Origin: CALHVR01 sp963528625
GTDB lineage: Bacteria > Fusobacteriota > Fusobacteriia > Fusobacteriales > Leptotrichiaceae
DNA length: 64,000 bases
Assembly (NCBI GenBank): GCA_963528625.1
Contig: CAURVQ010000004.1
Coordinates: 1 to 64,000, forward strand
Reading direction: 5' to 3'
Below are positions 17,597 to 25,690 of this stretch, in pieces (position 1 is the first letter of the stretch; every line of letters begins with the position of its first letter). The notes beneath the pieces were generated by a model. The model saw only the letters and a program-made list of their open reading frames with translations, was not told where the DNA came from and searched no databases. Position numbers and translations under genes: made by a program.

Positions 17597-18627
17597 TATA
17601 ATACCTCCAATTCAACTTTATTATTTAATAGCCATTCTTTTATTTCTTCTATTTTGTCATTTTTTGATTGTATTTCAATAACCATATGCCCGACTTTTAT
17701 ATCACTCAATTTGTCAATAGCTCCACTTAAAATACTTATATTTACATCAAATTTTTTAATTAATTCATAAATATACGGTTTGTCAACTTGTTCTCCCGTA
17801 AATTTTAGTTTTAATATCGTTGTTTCAGCTTTATTGCCTAAAACTTTAAGTCCTGTTTCATTAAATTCTAATTCATCATGTGAAATATTTGACACAAATT
17901 CTTTAGCTAATATTGTTTTTGGATTTAAAAATATTTCTTTCGTAGTTCCTTCTTCTATTATTTTACCATCCGACATGATTGCTGTTTTATTACAAATTCT
18001 ACGGATTACTTCCATTTGATGAGTTATTAATATTATAGTAATTCCAAATCTTTTATTTATATCTTTTAATAATTCTAAAATAGAATTTGTAGTCCTTGGA
18101 TCTAAAGCTGATGTAGCTTCATCCGATAATAAAATTTCTGGATTTGTTGCTAAAGCTCTTGCTATTGCAACTCTTTGTTTTTGTCCCCCTGATAATTGCT
18201 CAGGGTAATTTTCTTTTTTATCTACAAGTCCAACTATTTCCAATAACTCATTTACTCTTTTATCAATATCAACTTTTTTCCATCCAGATATTTCTAAAGG
18301 AAATGCAATATTTGAAGCTACATTTCTTGAATTTAATAAATTAAAATGCTGAAATATCATTCCTGTTTTTTTTCTAAATTCTCTTAATTGTTTTTGGTCA
18401 TACTCTAAAACATTTTTCCCATTAACGATTATTTCCCCCGATGTTGGCTCTTCCAATCTATTAATTAATCTAACTAAAGTTGACTTTCCTGCTCCACTAA
18501 GACCCATAATACCGTATACATCACCTTTTTCAATATCAAGATCTACATCATTTACAGCATTAAATTCTGTCCCATTTTTTAATTTATATTGTTTCACTAA
18601 ATTTCTTATTTTAATAAATTCACTCAT
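17596..18627 (-). CDS. metN: Methionine ABC transporter ATP-binding protein
   Basis: MetN is the ATPase of the methionine importer. Walker A is GLSGAGKST, the signature is LSGGQKQR and Walker B runs into LLSDEATSALD. The C-terminal region from about residue 265 is a NIL domain, the regulatory methionine-binding domain that lets internal methionine inhibit transport. The ATG at 18627 (MSEFIKIRN) is chosen; a TTG nine bases upstream would add three residues, and neither has a good ribosome site. It is followed by metI with a 1-base overlap. No SAM riboswitch or T-box is seen in the 82 nt upstream, which end at the polar amino-acid ATPase gene. Confidence 0.92.
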   Translation of the reverse strand: MSEFIKIRNLVKQYKLKNGTEFNAVNDVDLDIEKGDVYGIMGLSGAGKSTLVRLINRLEEPTSGEIIVNGKNVLEYDQKQLREFRKKTGMIFQHFNLLNSRNVASNIAFPLEISGWKKVDIDKRVNELLEIVGLVDKKENYPEQLSGGQKQRVAIARALATNPEILLSDEATSALDPRTTNSILELLKDINKRFGITIILITHQMEVIRRICNKTAIMSDGKIIEEGTTKEIFLNPKTILAKEFVSNISHDELEFNETGLKVLGNKAETTILKLKFTGEQVDKPYIYELIKKFDVNISILSGAIDKLSDIKVGHMVIEIQSKNDKIEEIKEWLLNNKVELEVL

Positions 18628-18718
18628 TTTTAACAATAATTAATTTAAAATTAACTATTTCCTTTCTTTGAAGTTTGTAAAGTTATTTTAATATAATTTT
18701 TTCTTTTTTTCAAGAATT

Positions 18719-19459
18719 TTAATACTCACTATTCAAAAATTCTCTCACTCTTTCTGATTTTGCGTTAGTAAATATTGCTTCAGAAGTTCCTGTTTCCAGT
18801 ATTTCTCCTTTTTCAAGTACAATTATTTTATCTGAAATTTCTTTCACAAAATTCATTTCATGACTTACTATAAGCATTGTAATTTTTTGTTTTTTTAATT
18901 TTCTAATTATATCTAAAACCTCTTTAACCAATTCTGGATCTAATGCTGATGTTGGCTCATCAAAAAGCATTATATCTGGCTCTAATGATAAAGCTCTTGC
19001 TATTGCAACTCTCTGTTTTTGTCCTCCTGATAATTCACTTGGATAACTGTCAAGTTTATCTATTAGTCCAACTAATTCTAGCATTTTTTTTGCTTTTATA
19101 TTTGCTTCTTCTTCTGTATTTTTCTTTACTAATTTTAATGTTTTTACGATATTACATCTAACTGTCATATTTGGAAAAAGGTTAAATGTTTGGAATACCA
19201 TTCCTGTTTTCAATAACATTTCTTTTTTTAGGTTACTATCATTTTTCTTGTCTTTTATATTATAACCTTCTATTAATATTTCTCCAGAAGTTATTTCTTC
19301 TAAATCAACAATGCTTCTAAGAATACTACTTTTCCCACTTCCTGAAGGTCCAATTAGCGAAACTACTTCTCCTTTTTCAACTTCAAAATTTATATTATTT
19401 AATATAGTATTTTCACCATACTTTTTAATTAAATTTTTCACTTCAATCATTTTTTGCAT
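18719..19459 (-). CDS. Polar amino-acid ABC transporter ATP-binding protein
   Basis: This is the ATPase of a polar amino-acid importer of the HisP/GlnQ group, 246 residues. Walker A is GPSGSGKSS, the signature LSGGQKQR, Walker B MLFDEPTSALD, and the switch His lies in LIVSHEMNF. GGTGAG is 5 nt before the ATG. It is the third gene of a binding protein-permease-ATPase operon with gaps of 2 and 10 nt. The upstream leader peptide rich in His codons suggests that histidine is a substrate, but the ATPase itself says nothing about specificity. Confidence 0.93.
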   Translation of the reverse strand: MQKMIEVKNLIKKYGENTILNNINFEVEKGEVVSLIGPSGSGKSSILRSIVDLEEITSGEILIEGYNIKDKKNDSNLKKEMLLKTGMVFQTFNLFPNMTVRCNIVKTLKLVKKNTEEEANIKAKKMLELVGLIDKLDSYPSELSGGQKQRVAIARALSLEPDIMLFDEPTSALDPELVKEVLDIIRKLKKQKITMLIVSHEMNFVKEISDKIIVLEKGEILETGTSEAIFTNAKSERVREFLNSEY

Positions 19460-19469
19460 GTAATCTCAC

Positions 19470-20123
19470 CTACACTCTCATTTTATTTTTTTTCTCAATA
19501 ATTTTAAATATTCTATCTACAATTAAACTTAATACTAAATAAATAATTATCGCACAAATATATGGAGTGATATTATAATAAGTATTTGCTAACTCTTTTG
19601 TTCTTTTCATTATTTCTGTTACAGCTAAAACATATATTAACGATGTATCTTTTATTAATGCTATTGCTTCATTTCCAAGTGTTGGAAGAACTCTTCTTAT
19701 AGCTTGAGGAAGTATAATGTAAATCATTTTTTGCCAATAACTATAACCTAAAACTTGTGCTGCTTCATATTGACCTTTATCTATACTTTCAATTCCACCT
19801 CTTACTATTTCTAAAATATATGCTGCATAATTTATAACAAATGTAATAATTCCAGCCGTATACGGTTCTATTATTATTCTATAGCCAAAAATTTTTATTA
19901 AAGGTATTCCATAATACATAATTAATAATTGAAGCATTAAAGGCGTTCCTCTAAATATCCAAGTATAAATTGTCAATAATTTTTTAACTATTTTATTATT
20001 TCCAGTATAAGCCAATGCACCTAATATTCCTAATGGGACAGAGAATATCGCAGTACAAATATACAATATTACAACACTTGGTAAAGTTTTTAAAATTTCA
20101 AAAAACATTTGTAAATTTGTCAT
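19470..20123 (-). CDS. Polar amino-acid ABC transporter permease
   Basis: This is the membrane subunit of the amino-acid importer, 217 residues, HisMQ family. The diagnostic stretch WIFRGTPLMLQLLIMYYG is followed by the coupling loop EAAQVLGYSYWQKMIYIILPQ and five hydrophobic segments. AAGGA is 6 nt before the ATG and is part of the end of the binding-protein gene, so the two are translationally linked. A single permease gene implies a homodimeric channel. Confidence 0.93.
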   Translation of the reverse strand: MTNLQMFFEILKTLPSVVILYICTAIFSVPLGILGALAYTGNNKIVKKLLTIYTWIFRGTPLMLQLLIMYYGIPLIKIFGYRIIIEPYTAGIITFVINYAAYILEIVRGGIESIDKGQYEAAQVLGYSYWQKMIYIILPQAIRRVLPTLGNEAIALIKDTSLIYVLAVTEIMKRTKELANTYYNITPYICAIIIYLVLSLIVDRIFKIIEKKNKMRV

Positions 20124-20125
20124 AA

Positions 20126-20908
20126 TTAATCCTTAAACCATTTATCGTATATTTTTTTATATGTCCCATCATTTTTAAATTCTTCTATAGTTTTATCTAT
20201 AATTTCAATTAATTTATCATTTCCTTTTTTTGCAGCAATTCCCATATTTTCTTTTCCAAAATTTTCATTTAAAATATAGTATAAAACTTTTCCTACTTTC
20301 TTTTCTTTTATATTTTTAATATATTTTGCAAATGTTTCATCTACAACAATTGCATCTAATCTACCAGAATCTAAATCCATAAAAGCTTGATCAAACTGTG
20401 CGTACGATTTAAAATCTTTAAAATTCTTATTAAATTTATTTTTTAATATTATTTCTTCTCCACTACTTTGATTTTGAGTACCTACAATTTTGCCATCTAA
20501 ATCTTTTATTGTTTTTATATTCTCATCTACTCTAGTTATAACAATTTGATTATTACTCAAATATGGTTTTGACATAGAAGTTTGCTCCATTCTTTCTGGA
20601 GTTATTGATAATCCATTCCAAATCAAATCAATATTTCCTGCATTCAAATCTAAAATCTTAGAATCCCAATTTATTGATTTATATTCAATTTCCATTCCCA
20701 ACTTTTTAGCAACTGCTCTTGATAAATCAATATCAAATCCTACAATGTCGCCATTTTCATCTTTAAAGCCCATAGGTGCAAATGTATCATCAAGTCCTAC
20801 CACTATTTTTTTAGGTATACTATTATTTTCATTTTTATCCTCATCTTTTACTATATTACACATAATTACTGAACACATTAACAGTATCATTAAAAATATT
20901 TTTTTCAT
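20126..20908 (-). CDS. Polar amino-acid ABC transporter substrate-binding protein
   Basis: This is the extracytoplasmic binding protein of the importer, 260 residues, cluster-3 (SBP_bac_3) family. An N-terminal hydrophobic signal ends in Cys residues (SVIMCN), probably a lipoprotein anchor although Met at -1 is not the standard lipobox. The motifs APMGFKDENGDIVGFDIDL, WNGLSITPERM and the C-terminal DGTYKKIYDKWF are typical. It is the first structural gene downstream of a His-codon leader and terminator, so its expression is probably attenuated by histidine supply. The ligand is inferred as histidine or a related basic/polar amino acid. Confidence 0.92.
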   Translation of the reverse strand: MKKIFLMILLMCSVIMCNIVKDEDKNENNSIPKKIVVGLDDTFAPMGFKDENGDIVGFDIDLSRAVAKKLGMEIEYKSINWDSKILDLNAGNIDLIWNGLSITPERMEQTSMSKPYLSNNQIVITRVDENIKTIKDLDGKIVGTQNQSSGEEIILKNKFNKNFKDFKSYAQFDQAFMDLDSGRLDAIVVDETFAKYIKNIKEKKVGKVLYYILNENFGKENMGIAAKKGNDKLIEIIDKTIEEFKNDGTYKKIYDKWFKD

Positions 20909-20956
20909 TTTTCTCCTCCATTTTATATTTTATTATTGCATAATAAATTAATTTTT

Positions 20957-20992
20957 CTAAAAAAAGAAGCTCTCACTTTTACCTGAGAGCTT
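20957..20992 (-). terminator. Attenuator terminator before the amino-acid ABC operon
   Basis: On the minus strand AAGCTCTCA and TGAGAGCTT form a 9-bp stem with an 8-nt loop (GGTAAAAG), followed by CTTTTTTTAG. It is inside the transcript leader, about 50 nt before the binding-protein ATG, so it is conditional. Its 5' arm and loop contain TCAGGTA, complementary to TACCTGA upstream (21029-21023). Confidence 0.85.
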
Positions 20993-21022
20993 TTTATATC
21001 TATTACAAGATTTAATAACAAT

Positions 21023-21058
21023 CAGGTACATTTATTACATCACAATAAAGCTTGTACC
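21023..21058 (-). promoter_or_regulatory. Alternative leader hairpin (anti-antiterminator candidate)
   Basis: GGTACA (21058-21053) pairs with TGTACC (21030-21025), and the helix continues with TTTATT pairing with AATAAA around a 7-nt loop. The 3' strand overlaps TACCTGA, which could instead pair with TCAGGTA in the terminator 5' arm. The two structures exclude each other. GGTACA also occurs in the leader-peptide codons just before the His triplet, giving a third competing partner. Confidence 0.6.
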
Positions 21059-21082
21059 CAATTTTTATAAATTAGCACAAAC

Positions 21083-21133
21083 TTAAATTTTCATATGATG
21101 ATGTACCATTATTAAATTATTAAATCCTTTCAT
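21083..21133 (-). CDS. Leader peptide with three consecutive His codons
   Basis: A 16-residue reading frame, MKGFNNLIMVHHHMKI, starts 5 nt after a perfect AGGAGG and lies between a consensus promoter and an intrinsic terminator ahead of an amino-acid ABC operon. The three CAT codons in a row are the hallmark of histidine-sensing attenuators such as hisL. Ribosome stalling at these codons when charged tRNA-His is short would change downstream folding. The peptide itself probably has no function. It is unusual to find this arrangement on a transporter rather than on biosynthetic genes. About 410 nt separate the flanking genes, and this leader explains most of that gap. Confidence 0.82.
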   Translation of the reverse strand: MKGFNNLIMVHHHMKI

Positions 21134-21178
21134 TTTTTCCTCCTAATTAATTATACAATAACTTAAATTTATATAGCT

Positions 21179-21207
21179 ATTATAATTTATTATTAGAAAA
21201 ATGTCAA
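21179..21207 (-). promoter_or_regulatory. Consensus promoter of the His-leader and ABC operon
   Basis: Perfect TTGACA (21207-21202) and perfect TATAAT (21184-21179), 17 bp apart on the minus strand. Such a full-consensus promoter fits an operon whose output is controlled after initiation by attenuation. It lies about 45 nt before the leader peptide start. Confidence 0.85.
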
Positions 21208-21278
21208 TACTTCTTAAAATATATTATTTTTAGTTTTATCATTAATTACATATATATTTAGACATTCCATTGTATTAT

Positions 21279-21310
21279 AAAAACACTATACATTAAAATA
21301 TAGTGTTTTT
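21279..21310 (-). terminator. Terminator after the TrpX-like lipoprotein gene
   Basis: AAAAACACTATA and TATAGTGTTTTT form a perfect 12-bp stem around an 8-nt loop, just downstream of the stop at 21320. The T-rich 3' arm serves as the T-tract. Confidence 0.8.
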
Positions 21311-21319
21311 GATAACTTA

Positions 21320-22309
21320 TTATTTCTTAGTCTCAACTAATTTAGCTTTATCTAATACTGATTTTGGAACTTTAATTCCTAATAATTCCATATTAGATTT
21401 ATTAATTTCAATTTTTAAATCTTTAACCGTTTCTATTGCAATGTCACTTGGTGCTTTACCATTTAATAATATTTCTGCTGCAATTTCTCCGGCTCTATAT
21501 CCTATTCCATAATCTGTAGTCCCTTGTGATACAAAACCACCTTCATTTGAATAAATATCATTAGTTGCAAATACTGGTACTTTTGATTTATTCAAAATAT
21601 CTAATAATGTTTGGAAGTATGACGCAACTGTGTTATCTTGAATTGCATAAAATATATCTGTCTCTTTTGCTACAATATTTCCAGCTCCAACTATTTCTGT
21701 TCCATTCGTTACAGCTTTATCAATTACTTCAAATCCTTTTTCTTTTGCTAATTTCTTCAAATTATTTACTTCAGAAACGGAATTTGCTTCAGAAGAATTA
21801 TAAATTACACCTATTTTTTTAGCTTCAGGGAATAATTCTCTCATTAGTTCTAAGTTTTCTTTTATCGGAGCAGCACCACTTGTTCCTGTTATATTTTTAA
21901 TTCCTACTAAACCTGCACCACTAGGATCTGTTACTGATCCAAATACTACCGGTATATCTCCTGACACTTGATTTTTTGCCGCTTGTGCCGTTGGCGTAGT
22001 AATCGCAAATACTAAATCTTTTTTATCTACTGAAAATTGCTTCATAATTAAATTTTGAGCACTCATATCATTATTTGCAATTTTATCATCATATTCTGCT
22101 TTTATTCCTGCTTTCTCTAACGCATCTTTAAATCCTCTCTTCGCATCATTTAAAGCTGGATGATCAACAATTTGTGATACTCCTATTTTAAAAACCTTAT
22201 CAGCCTTCTTCGCTTCTTCTTTTTTATCCTCAACAACTTTTCCACCACATGACATAAGCATGCCTCCTAACATACCGAATAACAGTACACCTCTCATAAT
22301 TTTTTTCAT
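21320..22309 (-). CDS. TrpX-like ABC substrate-binding lipoprotein
   Basis: A 329-residue extracytoplasmic binding protein of the ABC_sub_bind (TrpX-like) family. The lipobox MLMSCGG at residues 18-24 predicts lipid anchoring. Typical family stretches are IGVSQIVDHPALNDAKRGF near the N-terminus, FAITTPTAQAA, VFGSVTDPSGAGLV and GGFVSQGTTDYGIGYRAGE. In other bacteria members of this family are linked to aromatic amino-acid uptake, often with their own permease and ATPase genes. Here it is alone between two terminators, so its permease partner must be elsewhere. Its ligand is not identifiable. No T-box was found upstream. Confidence 0.88.
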   Translation of the reverse strand: MKKIMRGVLLFGMLGGMLMSCGGKVVEDKKEEAKKADKVFKIGVSQIVDHPALNDAKRGFKDALEKAGIKAEYDDKIANNDMSAQNLIMKQFSVDKKDLVFAITTPTAQAAKNQVSGDIPVVFGSVTDPSGAGLVGIKNITGTSGAAPIKENLELMRELFPEAKKIGVIYNSSEANSVSEVNNLKKLAKEKGFEVIDKAVTNGTEIVGAGNIVAKETDIFYAIQDNTVASYFQTLLDILNKSKVPVFATNDIYSNEGGFVSQGTTDYGIGYRAGEIAAEILLNGKAPSDIAIETVKDLKIEINKSNMELLGIKVPKSVLDKAKLVETKK

Positions 22310-22441
22310 AAAATTTCCTCCTAAAATAAATAATCTGAAAACTTTTGTTTTCTTCTTTATATCATATCATATTTTCAAAATATTCAAAATATATTTTTTT
22401 TATTTTAATCATTAATTATATTAATTGTTTGTTATAATAAA

Positions 22442-22467
22442 TAAAAAAGCTAATATTCCTATTAGCT
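22442..22467 (-). terminator. Terminator after trxB
   Basis: AGCTAATA and TATTAGCT form a perfect 8-bp stem with a 4-nt loop, followed on the minus strand by TTTTTTATTT. It lies 10 nt after the trxB stop. Confidence 0.85.
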
Positions 22468-22477
22468 CTACATAATA

Positions 22478-23455
22478 TTAATATTCCGATAATAAATAAT
22501 TAAATGCACTTAAAGCCGCTTTCGCACCTTCACCAACCGCTATAACTATTTGTTTATGTTTTACCGTTGTACAATCACCGGCAGCAAAAATACCTTTTTC
22601 TGATGTCATATTATTTTCATCAATTATAATTTCACCAATTTTATTTCTTTCAACTACACCTTCCACTACTGAAGTATTAGCAGATAATCCAATTTCTATA
22701 AATAATCCATCCATTTTTACTTCTACATCTTCATTTGTATCTCTATTAGCATAAACTATTTTTTCTACAAACTCTGTTCCTTTAACTTCTTTTGTAGCTG
22801 TATTTTTATGTACTGTAATGTTTTCTCTTTCAGCTAATTTATCTTGTAAAACCCGATCTGCTTTCAACTCTGGCATAAATTCAATTAATGTAACTGATTT
22901 TGCAATTCCTGACATATCTAATGCTGCTTCTACCCCAGAATTTCCTCCACCTACTATTGTTACATCAAGTCCTTTATAGAAAGGTCCATCACATGTCGTA
23001 CAGAAATGTACCCCTTTTCCTGTAAATTCTTCTTCTCCTGGAATTCCTAAATGTCTATGTTTTGCTCCAGTTGCCACTATTACAGTTTTTGTTCTATACT
23101 CTTTTCCATCGTCAGTCACTAAAATTTTATCTTTTCCATCTTTTTTTACTTCTTTAACTAAATGTCCATCTTTAAATGCAATTGGATATTCTTTCATATG
23201 TTTTTCTAATGATTCTGCATATTTTGATCCAGTTGTAGTTGTAGTTCCTATAATATTTTCTATTTCATTTGTATCTAATACTTGTCCTCCAACTTTTACA
23301 CCAATCATAGCAACATTTAATCCTTTTCTTACAGCATAAATTGCAGCAGATGTTGCGGCAGGTCCTGTACCTATTACAGTTACATCATATAGAATATTTT
23401 CATCTATTTTTATTAATTTACCTTCATCTAACGCACCTAAATTTAACTCAAACAT
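22478..23455 (-). CDS. trxB: Thioredoxin reductase
   Basis: TrxB is a flavoprotein that reduces thioredoxin with NADPH. The 325-residue protein has the FAD-binding motif VIGTGPAATSAAIYA, the redox pair CTTCDG, the NADPH motif VGGGNSGVEAA and the C-terminal FAD motif GIFAAGDC. The order and length fit low-molecular-weight TrxB. A short N-terminal extension (about 24 residues, MFELNLGALDEG) precedes the FAD domain, a little longer than in E. coli; the start is supported by a ribosome site and promoter. It is a single-gene unit with its own consensus promoter and terminator. Confidence 0.95.
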   Translation of the reverse strand: MFELNLGALDEGKLIKIDENILYDVTVIGTGPAATSAAIYAVRKGLNVAMIGVKVGGQVLDTNEIENIIGTTTTTGSKYAESLEKHMKEYPIAFKDGHLVKEVKKDGKDKILVTDDGKEYRTKTVIVATGAKHRHLGIPGEEEFTGKGVHFCTTCDGPFYKGLDVTIVGGGNSGVEAALDMSGIAKSVTLIEFMPELKADRVLQDKLAERENITVHKNTATKEVKGTEFVEKIVYANRDTNEDVEVKMDGLFIEIGLSANTSVVEGVVERNKIGEIIIDENNMTSEKGIFAAGDCTTVKHKQIVIAVGEGAKAALSAFNYLLSEY

Positions 23456-23510
23456 TTCTCCTCCTAAAAATTATTTATAAACTTTATATTTTTGTAATAA
23501 TCACAATTTT

Positions 23511-23539
23511 ATTATAATATAAATCTATTATATTGTCAA
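23511..23539 (-). promoter_or_regulatory. Consensus promoter of trxB
   Basis: Perfect TTGACA (23539-23534) and TATAAT (23516-23511) boxes, 17 bp apart on the minus strand, about 55 nt before the trxB start. Confidence 0.85.
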
Positions 23540-23612
23540 GAAAAAAGTAAAGGTAAAATTATAAAATTATATTATTAATCATCCTCTACTTTAAAATTTA
23601 TATTCTCATTAT

Positions 23613-24323
23613 TTAGTTTATTTTACTATTATCTATAAGTTCTTCTACCGTTCCTTTTCTCAATATATTTTTATCTGTCAATCCCGGAATACCATAAACT
23701 CTACCTCTACTAGAATATTGCCACATTATCCATCTACTATTTTCTTCTAATTTAGGAATAAACTTCATATCTGTTATCCAAATTGGATTATCTAAAAATT
23801 CTCCTTTTATAAAAGCATTATATGTCTTATAATTTACATATAATATAACTCTTTTTTTATAATGTGACTCTAATTTATCTATCATTCTTTGTAATTCTTT
23901 ATTTACTTTAATTTTTTTATGTTTTGTTGATATTTCTACATCAATTATCGGAGGTAATGTTTTATCTGATACAGGAACTTTACTTATATAGTATTCAGCT
24001 TGTGATTCTCCTGAGCTTCTCATACTGAAAAAATGATATGCTCCAACGACAAATCCGTTTATTCTCGCATTATTCCAATTATAAAAAAAATCTGTATCTA
24101 AAAAATCTTTTCCTTCTGTTGCTTTCATTATAATAAATTTATATTTTTGATTTACTTTTTTCCAGTTTATTCTTATTTGATGATGTGAAACATCCAATCC
24201 TTCCACTCTATAAAAGATTTTTGATATTACATCATTATGATATAAATATCCTGAAAATTCTAATATTAAAGCTAAAGAACCTATTAATAAAAGAAAAAAT
24301 AATATTTTAAAAAATTTACGCAT
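23613..24323 (-). CDS. GH25-family lysozyme (muramidase), membrane-anchored or secreted
   Basis: A 236-residue glycoside hydrolase family 25 protein that should cut the peptidoglycan glycan strand. Residues 6-26 are a hydrophobic signal or anchor helix. The catalytic barrel follows, with EGLDVSHHQ (first catalytic Asp), IIMKATEGKDFLD, VVGAYHFFS, IIDVEIS (second acidic pair) and IMWQYSSRG. All active-site positions expected for the family are present. It lies between trxB and serS on the same strand with no obvious partner. The role could be cell-wall remodelling in the periplasm; a phage origin is unlikely because no phage genes are near. Confidence 0.9.
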   Translation of the reverse strand: MRKFFKILFFLLLIGSLALILEFSGYLYHNDVISKIFYRVEGLDVSHHQIRINWKKVNQKYKFIIMKATEGKDFLDTDFFYNWNNARINGFVVGAYHFFSMRSSGESQAEYYISKVPVSDKTLPPIIDVEISTKHKKIKVNKELQRMIDKLESHYKKRVILYVNYKTYNAFIKGEFLDNPIWITDMKFIPKLEENSRWIMWQYSSRGRVYGIPGLTDKNILRKGTVEELIDNSKIN

Positions 24324-24379
24324 TTTTTCTCCTTCTATATTGATTTTTATTAGCTTTTAGTAAAATAATGAAAATATTA

Positions 24380-25651
24380 TTATTTTATAACTGTTTTTCC
24401 TCCCATATAAGGAACTAATACTTCTGGCACTTTAATAGTACCGTCTTCCTGTTGATAATTTTCCATTATTGCTAATAATGTTCTTCCAACTGCTAGTCCT
24501 GATCCGTTCAATGTGTGAACAAAGTGACTTTTACCTGTTTCTTTATCTCTATATTTTATCATTGCTCTTCTTGCTTGGAAATCTTCCGTATTTGAACACG
24601 AAGAAATTTCTCTATATTTATTTTGGCTTGGTACCCAAACTTCTAAATCATAAGTTTTTGCAGCACTAAATCCTATATCTCCACTACATAAAGCTAAAAC
24701 TCTATACGGTAACTCTAATTTTTGTAAGATTCTTTCAGCATTATTTACCATTTTTTCTAATTCTTCATATGAATTACTTGGATGAGCAATTTTAACCATT
24801 TCAACTTTATTAAATTGATGTTGTCTTATTAATCCTTTTAAGTCTTTTCCACCTGATCCTGCTTCTTTTCTAAAACAAGCTGTAAATCCACAATAATATT
24901 TAGGTAATTCTTCTTCTGTTAATATTTCTCCATTATGTAAGTTAGTTAATGTTACTTCTGCAGTTGGAATTAAATACATTTCCTCTCCATCAATTTTATA
25001 CGCATCATCTGCAAATTTTGGTAACTGTCCTGTTCCTAACATCATTTCTTTTCTAACTAATTGTGGTGTTAATATTTCTTCATAACCATGCTCTTCAGTA
25101 TGAGTATCTAACATAAAACTGATTAAAGCTCTTTCTAATTTAGCTGCATCTTTTTTAGAAACAGTAAATCTTGAACCACCTAATTTTGTTCCTCTTTCAA
25201 AATCTAAAATCCCTAATTCTATTCCTAATTCATCATGTGATTTTATTTCAAAATTAAATTTTCTAGGTTCTCCCCATTTTCTTACTTCTACATTGTCGTC
25301 TTCATCTTTTCCAATTGGAGTTGTTTCGTGTAATTTATTTGGAATTGTTTGAGCAAAATATAATTGTTTTTCATCAATTTCATTCACTTTTTGATCTAAT
25401 TCTTTTATTTTAGCACTAACTTCTCCCATTCTTGTCATTAACTCTGTTGTATCTTGCCCTTCTTTTTTATATTTTCCAATTAAAGAACTTGACTCATTTC
25501 TTTCTTTTTTTAATAATTCTACTTCTTGTAAAATTTCTCTTCTTTCTTCGTCAAGTTTTAAAAATCCATCTAAGTCATAATCGCTATTTCTATTTTTTAA
25601 ATACTCTCTCACTTTGTCTGCGTTTTCTCTAATATATCTCATTTCTAACAT
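24380..25651 (-). CDS. serS: Seryl-tRNA synthetase
   Basis: SerS charges tRNA-Ser with serine. The protein, about 423 residues, has the N-terminal antiparallel coiled-coil arm (about 30-105) and a class II catalytic domain with motif 2 (FTACFRKEAGSGGKDLKGL, with R in the FRxE stretch) and motif 3 (GSGLAVGRTLLAIMEN). The ATG at 25651 (MLEMRYIREN) is chosen because GAGGA lies about 10 nt upstream; the GTG three codons earlier is almost inside that site. No T-box was recognised upstream. Confidence 0.95.
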   Translation of the reverse strand: MLEMRYIRENADKVREYLKNRNSDYDLDGFLKLDEERREILQEVELLKKERNESSSLIGKYKKEGQDTTELMTRMGEVSAKIKELDQKVNEIDEKQLYFAQTIPNKLHETTPIGKDEDDNVEVRKWGEPRKFNFEIKSHDELGIELGILDFERGTKLGGSRFTVSKKDAAKLERALISFMLDTHTEEHGYEEILTPQLVRKEMMLGTGQLPKFADDAYKIDGEEMYLIPTAEVTLTNLHNGEILTEEELPKYYCGFTACFRKEAGSGGKDLKGLIRQHQFNKVEMVKIAHPSNSYEELEKMVNNAERILQKLELPYRVLALCSGDIGFSAAKTYDLEVWVPSQNKYREISSCSNTEDFQARRAMIKYRDKETGKSHFVHTLNGSGLAVGRTLLAIMENYQQEDGTIKVPEVLVPYMGGKTVIK

Positions 25652-25690
25652 TATTAACACTTCCTCTCATTAACTTTGCAGTATTCATCT

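Noticed and set aside
18637..18718. SAM riboswitch before metN
   Set aside because: The 82-nt gap is AT-rich and lacks any conserved SAM-aptamer core; it is too short for SAM-I.
20909..21180. T-box or amino-acid riboswitch ahead of the ABC operon
   Set aside because: No T-box sequence (GGTGGNACCGCG) or specifier-loop layout is present. A coding leader with His codons and an SD site explains the structure better.
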